Source of the DNA: Solitalea longa
GTDB taxonomy: Bacteria; Bacteroidota; Bacteroidia; Sphingobacteriales; Sphingobacteriaceae
Assembly: GCF_002920915.1 (NCBI RefSeq)
Contig: NZ_PQVF01000011.1
Span: 308-64,307, forward strand
Direction of reading: 5' to 3'
Length of the DNA: 64,000 bases
This document shows, one piece after another, positions 40,301 through 49,013 of this stretch (position 1 is its first letter; every line of letters starts with the position of its first letter). The notes beneath the pieces were generated by a model. That model was not told the DNA's origin, searched no databases, and saw only the letters and a program-made list of their open reading frames with translations. Position numbers and translations under genes: made by a program.

Positions 40301-41332
40301 TTATCGGCTTATTCGATTACTCGAGCCGTTTTTGATAAAATGAGCAACTTCTTCTGCTGAAGAGATGGCAAAATCGCCATGCACACTTTGCTTGATAACA
40401 CCGCATGCAACCGCCCATTCAATACATTCCTGTGCTGAAAGTTTATTGATCAATCCATAAAGCAAACCAGCTGTAAACGCATCTCCCGATCCAATTTGAT
40501 CGGTTACCCAATGTATTGCATGCTGCTTTGATTCAAAAAAACTCCCCTCATGTATTAACATAGCGGAGTACAAATGAGACAATCCATCCGACTTTCTAAA
40601 GCTCATTGCCAGGGTTTTCAGATGGGGCATTTTTTTGGCTAAAAATTGATAAGCCTGTAGGAACCGTTCAGCATCGCTAATGCTCTTATTGGTTTTTAAT
40701 CCAAAGTAAATTTCTATTGAATCTAAATCGGCAACAGCAATTGTGCTATAGTTTAGCAAACCGGGCATTATCTCGGATGCTGCTTTTCCATACTGCCATA
40801 ATTTTGAGCGGTAATTAAAATCCGAAGAAATTATTTGTCCATTATTATAAGCTGCCTGTATCGCCTCAGAACAAACCTGGCTTGCCTCATAAGAAACAGC
40901 TGCACTTGAACCCGACCAATGAAAATGGGTGCTTTTTTCAAATATTGAAGCCCAATCAATTTGCTTTAAACCAATGGTGGCAAAAGATGAATTAGTACGA
41001 TCGTAAATAACTTGAGATTGCCGGATTTGATTGCCATTTTCAAAAAAATACAAGCCCATTCGATCTCCTCCAAAAATGCACTGCTGAGTATCTACACCAT
41101 ATTTGAGTAATTCACTTAAAGCAAGTCGGGCCAAATCATTATCAGGAAGCCTGGTAATAAACTCTGTAGCAATACCCAATTGAGAGAGCAATACACTTAC
41201 ATTAGCCTCAGCACCTCCGATATGAACATTCAGTTCAGTGGTTTGTGTAAACCGAGCTCCATTTTTGACACTCAATCGTAACAATAACTCTCCAAAGGAA
41301 ACTACTTTCGGCTCTCTGACAATCGTATTCAT
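40301..41332 (-). CDS. PfkB-family sugar kinase, probably 2-keto-3-deoxygluconate kinase
   Basis: A 343-residue kinase. The PfkB first signature is in VHIGGAEANVSVLLSQLG, and the second in DQIGSGDAFTAGLLYGL with the catalytic Asp in GSGD. An ELLLRLS start and GLYFFENGNQIRQSQVIYDR in the substrate part resemble KDG kinases. Its place next to an Eda gene supports KDG to KDPG phosphorylation, although other 2-keto-deoxy acids are possible. It is 12 bp after the RidA-like gene. Confidence 0.88.
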   Translation of the reverse strand: MNTIVREPKVVSFGELLLRLSVKNGARFTQTTELNVHIGGAEANVSVLLSQLGIATEFITRLPDNDLARLALSELLKYGVDTQQCIFGGDRMGLYFFENGNQIRQSQVIYDRTNSSFATIGLKQIDWASIFEKSTHFHWSGSSAAVSYEASQVCSEAIQAAYNNGQIISSDFNYRSKLWQYGKAASEIMPGLLNYSTIAVADLDSIEIYFGLKTNKSISDAERFLQAYQFLAKKMPHLKTLAMSFRKSDGLSHLYSAMLIHEGSFFESKQHAIHWVTDQIGSGDAFTAGLLYGLINKLSAQECIEWAVACGVIKQSVHGDFAISSAEEVAHFIKNGSSNRISR

Positions 41333-41344
41333 TTACGGGGTCTC

Positions 41345-41812
41345 TTAATTTAGTTCAAAAAGTGCTTCAACTTCAACCGGAATATTATCAGGTAAAGAAC
41401 CCATACCCACGGCACTTCTTACACCAATACCGTTTTCCTGGCCCCAAACTTCTGCAAACAGTTCACTACATCCGTTTATAACGTAAGGATGTCGTAAAAA
41501 ATCACCGGTACAGTTAACCATACCCAAAACTTTGATCACTCTTTTAACTGCATTCAGGCTACCGAAGTTGGTTACAATGGTTGAAAGCATCGTTAAGCCA
41601 ACCTGACGCGCAGCCAACTTTCCTGCTTCAATATCCATATCCTCACCTATCCTACCAATAATTAGCGATTTATCATTTTGAACAGGCCCATGACCTGACA
41701 GGTATAAGTATTTACCTTCTACCAGGAACGGTTTATAAATTCCCAAAGGTTGAGGCGCGGGAGGAAGTGTTAAGCCTAGCGCTTCAAATTTTTCTTGTGG
41801 AAGTGAGTTCAT
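41345..41812 (-). CDS. RidA/YjgF-family enamine/imine deaminase
   Basis: A 155-residue protein of the larger YjgF-like branch. YLSGHGPVQ near residue 37, GQENGIGVRSAVGMGSLPDN with the substrate-binding Arg and IPVEVEALFEL at the end fit the family. RidA proteins hydrolyse the enamine/imine made by PLP dehydratases and release ammonia and keto acid. In one operon with a fold-III PLP enzyme this supports an amino-acid or amino-sugar-acid dehydration step. Confidence 0.9.
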   Translation of the reverse strand: MNSLPQEKFEALGLTLPPAPQPLGIYKPFLVEGKYLYLSGHGPVQNDKSLIIGRIGEDMDIEAGKLAARQVGLTMLSTIVTNFGSLNAVKRVIKVLGMVNCTGDFLRHPYVINGCSELFAEVWGQENGIGVRSAVGMGSLPDNIPVEVEALFELN

Positions 41813-41813
41813 G

Positions 41814-43136
41814 TTACTTCTGAATAATAAAGTTTACTATAAAAATGAAGGTAATACCCAGCACCGAAACCAGTGACTCCATAACGGTCCAGGTTTTAAA
41901 GGTATCTTTCATACTGATATTGAAATATTCTTTGAACATCCAAAAACTTGGATCATTTACATGTGAGCACATTAAACTGCCTGCTCCTATTGACAATACC
42001 AAAAGATTAGGATCAATCCCATTAACCTGTAATAAAGGTAATAAAACACCGGCAGTCATTAAACCAGCTGCTGTAGCCGAACCAATACAAACCCGTATGA
42101 TGGCGGCCATTACCCAGGCAAGCAGGTAAGGATGGATATCTAGTTGAATTAAATATTGAACAATAGACTGACTTACCCCACTTACAGACATTACTTCCTT
42201 CAAGCATCCTGCTCCACCAACAATGAATATGATCATAGCAACATCTTTAATGGCCACGGCATAATCGTCCATAACCATCTTCAAACTTTTACCACTACGA
42301 ATACCTAAGGTATATGTGCATATTAAAAGCGAAACAAGCATTATACTACTAGGGCTTCCCAAGGTTTTACAAACAGCTATGAGCAAAGGGTCCTTCCAGA
42401 TTAATGGCAACAGGGAAGTTATGGTTAATCCAAAAACCGGGAATAATGAAGATAAAATACTAACAGCAAATCCCGGCTGCATGTTACCGTTAACAAACTC
42501 TTCAACTTTTACGATTTCGTTGGACGCATTCTCCTTGATATTCTTAAAAAAATTGGAGAATAATAACCCGGCAATAAGAATGGTTGGTATTGCAATTAAG
42601 ATCCCATAAATCAGCACCATCCCTATATTTGCATTGAACATTTTACTTAATGCCATAGGCGATGGATGGGGAGGTAAAAATCCATGGGCAACAGAAAGAG
42701 AGGCCAGCATTGGGATACCTAAATACACCTTTGGTAATTTAAGCTGATAAGCAATTGAAAAGATCAAAGGGATTAATAACACAAAGCCAACACTGTAAAA
42801 CAGCGGAATACCAACAATAAAACCCGTGGTCATTAAACCTAAGCGAACATACTTAGGGCCAGTCCAGTTCATAATGGTTTTGGCTATTACATTGGCAGCT
42901 CCCGATGAAACAGTCAGCTTTCCAATACAGGTTCCGAAAATTATGACCAGTGAAATTGCCCCTAGCATATCACCCATTCCCTTTTCTATGGTTTGAGGTA
43001 ATGTTGATATAGGCAAACCCAAAAGTAACCCGGCGATTATAGAAGTGATGATGAAGGCCAAAAACGGGTTAACTTTTAAGACAGTGATTTGTAAGATGAG
43101 AAAAACAATGCAAGCTATCAGAATCAAAACACTCAT
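41814..43136 (-). CDS. GntP-family gluconate-type permease
   Basis: A 440-residue proton symporter from ATG 43136; the preceding 14 residues of open frame are not hydrophobic. About 12-14 TM segments are visible, with FLPPHPSPMALSKMFNANIG and GSLMCSHVNDPSFWMFKEYF, both GntP hallmarks. GntP proteins carry gluconate and related acids, D-serine (DsdX) or fructuronate. As first gene of the operon it takes up the substrate. One base separates its stop from the next start. Confidence 0.93.
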   Translation of the reverse strand: MSVLILIACIVFLILQITVLKVNPFLAFIITSIIAGLLLGLPISTLPQTIEKGMGDMLGAISLVIIFGTCIGKLTVSSGAANVIAKTIMNWTGPKYVRLGLMTTGFIVGIPLFYSVGFVLLIPLIFSIAYQLKLPKVYLGIPMLASLSVAHGFLPPHPSPMALSKMFNANIGMVLIYGILIAIPTILIAGLLFSNFFKNIKENASNEIVKVEEFVNGNMQPGFAVSILSSLFPVFGLTITSLLPLIWKDPLLIAVCKTLGSPSSIMLVSLLICTYTLGIRSGKSLKMVMDDYAVAIKDVAMIIFIVGGAGCLKEVMSVSGVSQSIVQYLIQLDIHPYLLAWVMAAIIRVCIGSATAAGLMTAGVLLPLLQVNGIDPNLLVLSIGAGSLMCSHVNDPSFWMFKEYFNISMKDTFKTWTVMESLVSVLGITFIFIVNFIIQK

Positions 43137-43214
43137 TGGCTTTTCGTTTTGGAGTTTTTTAAGTTGAAATATTATCACAAATCATCAACACGGTTCTATG
43201 CACCTGTATCAAGC

Positions 43215-43276
43215 CAAATATATAAATTAATTTACAATTTGCTTTTTTTTTGCAAAATGATGCTATTTTTTTGCAA
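43215..43276 (-). promoter_or_regulatory. Operator and -7 box of the sugar-acid operon
   Basis: On the minus strand TATATTTG (43222-43215) fits a -7 box; a good -33 is not visible. Upstream lie two 16-bp direct repeats, seen on the plus strand as TGC-T9-GCAA (43240-43255) and TGCTA-T7-GCAA (43261-43276), 21 bp apart. The first contains TTTTGCAAAA (43248-43257), also present before the DeoR gene. Two-turn spacing supports binding of a dimeric repressor. Confidence 0.55.
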
Positions 43277-43345
43277 CAACAATATAAACTTCATTAAATC
43301 AGCAGATTAATTTTAGATTTAGGCATATTAACACAACTACCCAAC

Positions 43346-43756
43346 ATGATCACCTACCAAATAGAAAAAACGATTCCTATAGAAGAGTTCAAAGAACTTT
43401 TAATCCAATCGACGCTAGGAGAACGTCGACCAATAGAAGATGATGATCGATTACAGAAAATGCTAGATTTTGGAAATCTGCTTGTCACTGCCAGAGATAA
43501 TGGCAAGCTAGTAGGAATATCACGGGCATTAACTGATTTTGCATTTTGCACCTATTTATCTGATCTAGCAGTTGACCGGGATTATCAAAAGCAAGGAATT
43601 GGAACAGAACTGATTCGTCAAACGAAACTCGCTTCGCCGATGGCCAGATTAATTTTATTGGCAGCTCCGGCCGCCATTGGCTACTATCCCAAAATTGGTA
43701 TGACCAAGTACGAGCATTGCTTTTTGTTGGACGATGTTAATAATCTGAATAAATAA
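43346..43756 (+). CDS. GNAT family N-acetyltransferase
   Basis: A 136-residue acetyltransferase. YLSDLAVDRDYQKQGIGTEL is the typical strand plus acetyl-CoA loop (QxxGxG), and LLAAPAAIGYYPKIGMTKYE matches the C-terminal part. Similar to ElaA/PhnO-like small GNATs. It shares its upstream region with the sugar-acid operon on the other strand. Substrate unknown. Confidence 0.9.
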   Translation: MITYQIEKTIPIEEFKELLIQSTLGERRPIEDDDRLQKMLDFGNLLVTARDNGKLVGISRALTDFAFCTYLSDLAVDRDYQKQGIGTELIRQTKLASPMARLILLAAPAAIGYYPKIGMTKYEHCFLLDDVNNLNK

Positions 43757-43759
43757 CTA

Positions 43760-45265
43760 TCAACAGACAACCCTACCCTTTTCCAATTTAAGTTTTCGAT
43801 CAATACAAGCAGGCATTTCGCTTTCGTAGTGAGAAACGTAAATCAGTGTTTTTTCAAAATGCTTACAAATGTCATTTACAATACTGGTAAAATGACTGGT
43901 TTGATAACGGTCCAAACCCTGGCAAGGTTCATCCAACAGCAACAATGGTGGATTTTTAACCAATGAGCGGATTAAAAGCAGCAATCGTTGTTCTCCTAAT
44001 GAAGCCTTATAAAACGGTTTGTTGCTCAAGTGTTTCAAATCCATTATCTCCAGCCAGCTCTTCACTAAAGCTTGCTGAAAATAACTTACCTCAACCGATG
44101 AACCCATTTGATCATTAAATCCTGAGCAAACGGTTTCATAAGCCGTTGTCGGATCCTGTGAAAACCCGCTTAAGGTATAGTCATTTGAAGCCACACTTAT
44201 CGCTTCAACATATGAACTTGTACGCTGAAAGAAATTATGCATTTCGGGTGATACATAACCTATTTTTTGTTTGATATCCCAAATGCTTTCTCCGCTTCCG
44301 CGCTTTTTATCAAATAAATAAACTTCGCTTTGGTAGGCCTGTGGATTATCGGCATAAATTAAACTTAGCAATGTTGACTTGCCCGATCCATTTTCGCCAG
44401 TTAAGGACCAATGTTCTCCCTTTTTAACTTTCCAGGAAACATCGTCTAAGATCAGTTTATCATCAAAACCGATAGTTACATTTTCCATTCTTACAGCATT
44501 CTCAAAAGAAGAATCACTATTCGTTGAATATTGCTTTATTTCTTCCCAATTGACTTCTTTTCCGATGGTTATTGCACCGTGGCCATCTTCTTTCTGAAAC
44601 TCATGGTAAGTGAAGACATGCTTAATTTCACCATTATTCATTGAAAATATGCGGTCAGTACAAGTCGGAATTTCATCAGATGCAACGATTACCAGCGTTA
44701 TTCCAAACGTATTTTTTAAAATAGCCAGCAACTCATGCAAAGCAGCCCTGGTTTTTACATCCAACCCAATAAAAGGCTGATCGAGCACTAACAAGGTTGG
44801 CTTTGCCAGTAAAGTCTGCGCCAGCTGCACACGTTTCCCTTCACCGTTAGAAAGTTCAATAACCGGCTGATTCAGTTTATCTTCTAACAATAATAAATGT
44901 ATGATCTCATTGAGCTCCTGCTCCTCAGCATTTGCCCGAGCTAAAACTTGTGCAACGGTTGGAAAATTCCCGTGATAGTTACGATCGAAACGCTGCCCGA
45001 AATAAGTTCGATTGTGAAAGGCAAAACGGAAATCGTGTTGCTGATGCACAAAAACCCGTCTTATACCCTCATCATTAATTTGAATCGAACCGCTCGAAAT
45101 AGGATAATGCCCTGCAATAACTTTAGCCAGCGATGTTTTTCCGGCACCTGATTTACCGGTAATCACCACACATTCGCCTTTGTTCAATGTAAACGAACAA
45201 CGGTTTAAAATGGCTTCACGTTGCAAAACCAATGATATATCCTGAGCTTCGATAAGTTGTTTCAT
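43760..45265 (-). CDS. Soluble ABC protein with two ATP-binding domains (ModF-like)
   Basis: A 501-residue protein without TM segments, start ATG 45265. Domain 1: Walker A GKSGAGKTS, signature LSNGEGKRVQLAQ, Walker B LLVLDQPFIGLD. Domain 2: Walker A GENGSGKST, signature ASLGEQRLLLLIRS, Walker B LLLLDEPCQGLD. The second half, IGYVSPEMHNFFQRTSSYVE, resembles E. coli ModF. No permease gene is near. The signature sequences lack the second glycine of LSGGQ. Function unknown; possibly a transport regulator or translation factor-like ATPase. Confidence 0.88.
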   Translation of the reverse strand: MKQLIEAQDISLVLQREAILNRCSFTLNKGECVVITGKSGAGKTSLAKVIAGHYPISSGSIQINDEGIRRVFVHQQHDFRFAFHNRTYFGQRFDRNYHGNFPTVAQVLARANAEEQELNEIIHLLLLEDKLNQPVIELSNGEGKRVQLAQTLLAKPTLLVLDQPFIGLDVKTRAALHELLAILKNTFGITLVIVASDEIPTCTDRIFSMNNGEIKHVFTYHEFQKEDGHGAITIGKEVNWEEIKQYSTNSDSSFENAVRMENVTIGFDDKLILDDVSWKVKKGEHWSLTGENGSGKSTLLSLIYADNPQAYQSEVYLFDKKRGSGESIWDIKQKIGYVSPEMHNFFQRTSSYVEAISVASNDYTLSGFSQDPTTAYETVCSGFNDQMGSSVEVSYFQQALVKSWLEIMDLKHLSNKPFYKASLGEQRLLLLIRSLVKNPPLLLLDEPCQGLDRYQTSHFTSIVNDICKHFEKTLIYVSHYESEMPACIDRKLKLEKGRVVC

Positions 45266-45477
45266 GCACACAATCGATAATTTTCTGTGGCGCCAAATGT
45301 AAGAGGTTTCATTCAACATTAATTCTATAAAACGCCAGTTTGTACGATTCCTAACCAAGAAGTTGTTATTAAGACGGTTGGTAATTTGGAGAAATGGTTA
45401 AAAGAATTAATTTCGGTCATTGAAAACGACTAACCATTTTACCATAAAAAACAACAGCAAAAGCAGCTATTTTAAAG

Positions 45478-46131
45478 ATGAAAAAACTATCAATACTTTT
45501 AATTTTCTTATTAATTCAAATCAATTCATTTAGTCAGGATAGAACTGTAGTAGAGAAGGATTATTTGATTTCAGTTCCCAAAAAATGGATATCAATTTCA
45601 AAAGAATTTACAAATCAACTTCAGAAGGAAAAAACACAGGAATTAAGATCTTATATAATTGGATTCTCTAAATCAGATTCTACAGCACAAGAGTTACCTT
45701 ATTTGATAGCTAGTTATGTCGAAATTCCAGGTTCGGAAAATAGTTTATTCAGGGAGGTTTTAGAAATCCAAAGAGATGTATTAAAAGAGAAAGGGTTTAA
45801 TGTCGATTTTAAGATTGATAGTATAAATTACAATTTTTATACTGAGCTGAAGATCCATAATACAATAACCTACCAGGGATACAGTGTTGGAGGAAATGGT
45901 ACTCTTTTTCTTAACTATTATCCTGCAAGCAATTCAGATGAAGAACGAATTCTGTTTCAAAAAATACTGAGTTCAGTTAAGCACAATAAAAAATTCTTAA
46001 ATAAGGATACTCTTCTAGCAGAAAAACAAGGTTATGAAAAGGAAGCTGGTAAATCTGCTATGTTAGCTTTAGTTGGATTGGGGTCGTTAACCTTGATTTC
46101 GTTCATTAGAAAAAAATCAAGTAAAGACTAA
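45478..46131 (+). CDS. Exported protein of unknown function with C-terminal membrane anchor
   Basis: A 217-residue protein with a signal peptide (LSILLIFLLIQINSFSQ) and a C-terminal hydrophobic segment (SAMLALVGLGSLTLISFI) followed by RKKSSKD. The middle part (YLISVPKKWISIS, GNGTLFLNYYPASNSDEERI) resembles the PsbP-like or DUF-type lipid-binding fold used in small secreted proteins, but I cannot name a family. The last 30 residues look like a tail anchor facing the periplasm. Confidence 0.65.
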   Translation: MKKLSILLIFLLIQINSFSQDRTVVEKDYLISVPKKWISISKEFTNQLQKEKTQELRSYIIGFSKSDSTAQELPYLIASYVEIPGSENSLFREVLEIQRDVLKEKGFNVDFKIDSINYNFYTELKIHNTITYQGYSVGGNGTLFLNYYPASNSDEERILFQKILSSVKHNKKFLNKDTLLAEKQGYEKEAGKSAMLALVGLGSLTLISFIRKKSSKD

Positions 46132-46407
46132 CTTGAGATCATTATGCTTTCATGGAATGAAACAAGGACCTACGGAACAAAAATGTTAGCATCACGCAAT
46201 TCCAACATGAATTAAACACTTGGTTTTTAGAATATTTTATCATTTAAAAATCAAAACATCACACAGGAACCATCTAATAACCTTTTTCCAAAGCATTGCT
46301 CAGGAAAACTTGCAAACCTCCCCCCTTCAGCTAACAAGGTCGTTACACTGGCTTTGCTTTTTTATTCAGCTTACGATCAGTATTTTCGGTGCACAAAACC
46401 AATCATA

Positions 46408-47034
46408 ATGATCAGTATTAACTCGGTTAAACAATTCTATAACGGCGCTACTCAACTCCATTTCAACGACTGGTTGGTTAATTCGGGCGAACATTGGCTG
46501 ATGCTAGGTGGTTCGGGAACGGGAAAAACAACTTTGCTGCATATTATTAGCGGTTTATTAAAACCGACCGAGGGCAACGTTAACATAGAAGGTACTGATT
46601 TATATAGTTTGAAGGGCGCTGATCTTGATCATTTCAGAGGAAGAAATATTGGTGTTATCTTCCAACAGCCCCATTTGATTAAAAACCTTAACGTTTTAAA
46701 CAATGTAATAGCTGCCCAATATTTTGCCGGTTTAAAGGAAGATAAAAAGCGAGCATTGGAAGTACTTGAGTCATTAGGCTTATCATCAAAAACTAAATCC
46801 CTTCCTGCGGAACTTAGCCAGGGACAAATGCAGCGGGTAGCGATTGCTCGGGCTGTTGTCAATCATCCAAAAATTGTTATTGCTGATGAACCTACCTCAA
46901 GCCTGGATGACGAAAACACTGATTCGGTATTGAAACTTCTTGAAGAACAGGCAGAACGTAATAAAGCAACATTGGTAATTGCTACGCATGATGAACGGGT
47001 AAAAAAACGATTGACAAGACAATACATGCTTTAA
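46408..47034 (+). CDS. LolD/MacB-type ABC transporter ATP-binding protein
   Basis: A 208-residue nucleotide-binding subunit from ATG 46408. Walker A is GGSGTGKTT, the Q loop is GVIFQQPHLI, the signature LSQGQMQRVAIA and Walker B IVIADEPTSSLD. Together with the FtsX-type permease gene 95 bp downstream it forms a type VII (MacB-like) system. The three DUF3299-like genes that follow suggest a metal-related or lipoprotein-related role. Confidence 0.92.
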   Translation: MISINSVKQFYNGATQLHFNDWLVNSGEHWLMLGGSGTGKTTLLHIISGLLKPTEGNVNIEGTDLYSLKGADLDHFRGRNIGVIFQQPHLIKNLNVLNNVIAAQYFAGLKEDKKRALEVLESLGLSSKTKSLPAELSQGQMQRVAIARAVVNHPKIVIADEPTSSLDDENTDSVLKLLEEQAERNKATLVIATHDERVKKRLTRQYML

Positions 47035-47098
47035 TTAGAGAATCACCAATTTGTTATCAACAAGCATAAAAAGCCGAAGCTCTCGACATGCAATTCAA

Positions 47099-47129
47099 CA
47101 ATCTAAAATCGTCAATCTAAAATCAATAG
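47099..47129 (+). repeat. CAATCTAAAATCGTCAATCT repeat
   Basis: Two direct copies of CAATCTAAAATC separated by GT sit just before the permease ATG. The related element is at 11655-11690 behind copA. Confidence 0.55.
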
Positions 47130-48452
47130 ATGAATCTTTTAAAACTTAGCTGGTATAATTTAAAAGCCAATATACTTTCCACACTTCTGAATGTTTTATT
47201 GCTTTCTTTCGGCATAGGAATTATTGCCTTACTCATGCTGGCCTCCGACCAGATAGGCAAGAAACTGGAAAGCAATGCAAAAGGGGTTGATGCTGTTGTG
47301 GGCGCTAAAGGAAGCCCCCTGCAACTAATCCTTTCGAGCATTTATCAGATCGATAATCCTACCGGCAACATTAAACAATCAGAGGCGCAAATGATTATGC
47401 GCAATCAAGCGGTAAAACTGGCGGTCCCGCTGGGTCTTGGCGACAGTTATGAGCAATTTCGAATTGTAGGCACAAACGCAAAATATGCTGAACTTTATGA
47501 ATTAACACTGGCTGAAGGCAAACCATTCGACACCTTATTTGAAGTAAATATTGGCGCCACCGTGGCAAAGGTAAAACACCTGAAAATTGGTGACAGCTTT
47601 CATGGTTCACATGGTTTGGTTGAAGGAGGAGAAGAACATCATGAGCATAACTATAAAGTAGTAGGCATATTCAAAGAATCAGGCTCTATTGCCGATAACC
47701 TGGTACTTACTTCCATGCCGAGTATATGGGCCATGCATACCGAAAGTACAGCTCATGAGGCCCCTCATAAGCATCAACAAGGCGAAGTTGAAACAATGGG
47801 GCCCGATGCAGGCTTCGAAGAATCTAAATTAGTACATGACCAGTTTCATGGGGAAGCTCCACTTGAAGAGACAACAACTCCAGTTCCTGCGCCAATAGAA
47901 AATCAAAATGAGCCGGAAATAACTTCCATATTAATTAAATATCGCTCACCGGTAAGTGTGGTTACCTTCCCTCGTTTTGTAAATACACAAACCAATATGC
48001 AAGCCGCTTCTCCGGCTCAAGAGAGTGCTCGCCTGTTTTCATTGATCGGTGTTGGAGTAAAAGCCATGCAGTGGTTTGCAGGGCTCATTATCATTATTTC
48101 AATTTTCAGCGTATTTATCAGTTTGTATAATTCGTTAAAAGAGCGCAAATACGATCTGGCCATCATTCGTACGATGGGAGCCCCTCGAAGTAAAGTATTT
48201 TTGCTGATCATTACCGAGGGACTGCTTTTAGCCATAATTGCTACATTTATTGGCTTATTATGGTCGCATGGAGCGCTTGAGTTTATCGGGCATAATCAAG
48301 ACACTGAACAAACCAAATTAACCGGTTTAACGTTTTTAAAAGACGAATGGAAACTTATTTTCGGTGGATTGGTTATTGGACTAATCGCTTCGGTAATTCC
48401 AGCTATTCAGGCTTATAAAGTTGATATATCGAGAACCTTAGCAAATAGCTGA
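47130..48452 (+). CDS. FtsX/MacB-type ABC permease with a His-rich periplasmic loop
   Basis: A 440-residue permease. TM1 (LLNVLLLSFGIGIIALLML), a periplasmic domain of about 270 residues and three C-terminal TMs (WFAGLIIIISIFSVFISLY, VFLLIITEGLLLAIIATFI, GGLVIGLIASVIPAIQAYK) give the FtsX topology. The periplasmic part carries two His-rich stretches, EGGEEHHEHNY near residue 165 and HTESTAHEAPHKHQQGE near 205, which could bind zinc or copper. Partner of the preceding ATPase. Confidence 0.9.
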   Translation: MNLLKLSWYNLKANILSTLLNVLLLSFGIGIIALLMLASDQIGKKLESNAKGVDAVVGAKGSPLQLILSSIYQIDNPTGNIKQSEAQMIMRNQAVKLAVPLGLGDSYEQFRIVGTNAKYAELYELTLAEGKPFDTLFEVNIGATVAKVKHLKIGDSFHGSHGLVEGGEEHHEHNYKVVGIFKESGSIADNLVLTSMPSIWAMHTESTAHEAPHKHQQGEVETMGPDAGFEESKLVHDQFHGEAPLEETTTPVPAPIENQNEPEITSILIKYRSPVSVVTFPRFVNTQTNMQAASPAQESARLFSLIGVGVKAMQWFAGLIIIISIFSVFISLYNSLKERKYDLAIIRTMGAPRSKVFLLIITEGLLLAIIATFIGLLWSHGALEFIGHNQDTEQTKLTGLTFLKDEWKLIFGGLVIGLIASVIPAIQAYKVDISRTLANS

Positions 48453-48522
48453 TAGTTCATAGATCATAGCCAATTTACTATGATCCATGAACTAAGATCC
48501 ATGAACTAAGATCCATGAACTA
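48453..48522 (+). repeat. Three 14-bp tandem repeats plus inverted copy
   Basis: TGATCCATGAACTA (48481-48494) is followed by two copies of AGATCCATGAACTA (48495-48522). TAGTTCATAGATCATAG (48453-48469) pairs with CTATGATCCATGAACTA (48478-48494), one mismatch, so the array also forms a hairpin. It fills the gap between the permease and the first CYFCG gene; copy number may vary between strains. Confidence 0.8.
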
Positions 48523-48534
48523 AAACTAAAAAGC

Positions 48535-49002
48535 ATGATTAACAAAAACATATTCAAACTTACACTCGTATTAGCACTATTAGCCGCAACCAATATTGCC
48601 AACGCGCAGCAAGCTGAAAAACCACCGGAACATGTGGCTATAAAATCAGTTAGCTGGGACATTATAAATGACTTGACCTATAAGATGGATAAGGCCGGCG
48701 ATTATACACCTATTTTCAGTAATCGACTCAAAGCACTCAGTGGAAAAGTTATCGACTTAAAAGGATATATCGTTCCATTTAAAATGGGTGCAAAGCATAA
48801 AAATTTTGCCATTTCTGTTTTACCCATTAGCCAATGCTATTTTTGTGGGCAAGGCAATATTCCTCCAATGGTTGAGGTGGTAATGAAAGATGCCATTCCG
48901 TATACTGATAAAATAATTACAGTGAAAGGAAAAGTGCGGTTGAACCCAAATGATTCAAACCATATGGAAATTCTTGTTGAAGAGGCTGAACAGGTTGATT
49001 AA
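48535..49002 (+). CDS. DUF3299-like exported protein with CYFCG motif, copy 1
   Basis: A 155-residue protein with a signal peptide (LTLVLALLAATNIANAQQ). The core reads KVIDLKGYIVPFKMG, then ISVLPISQCYFCGQG and IPPMVEVVM, then IITVKGKVRLNPND. This OB-like domain with a Cys pair two residues apart matches the DUF3299 pattern (GyvvPl...CyfC...p.MV.V) found beside LolD/FtsX-type ABC loci. The CxxC could bind a metal or be redox active. First of three paralogues. Confidence 0.78.
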   Translation: MINKNIFKLTLVLALLAATNIANAQQAEKPPEHVAIKSVSWDIINDLTYKMDKAGDYTPIFSNRLKALSGKVIDLKGYIVPFKMGAKHKNFAISVLPISQCYFCGQGNIPPMVEVVMKDAIPYTDKIITVKGKVRLNPNDSNHMEILVEEAEQVD

Positions 49003-49013
49003 GATATATTTTG

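Noticed and set aside
46220-46408. 62-residue ORF before the LolD-like gene
   Set aside because: Low-complexity composition, no start context, no recognisable domain; treated as spacer.
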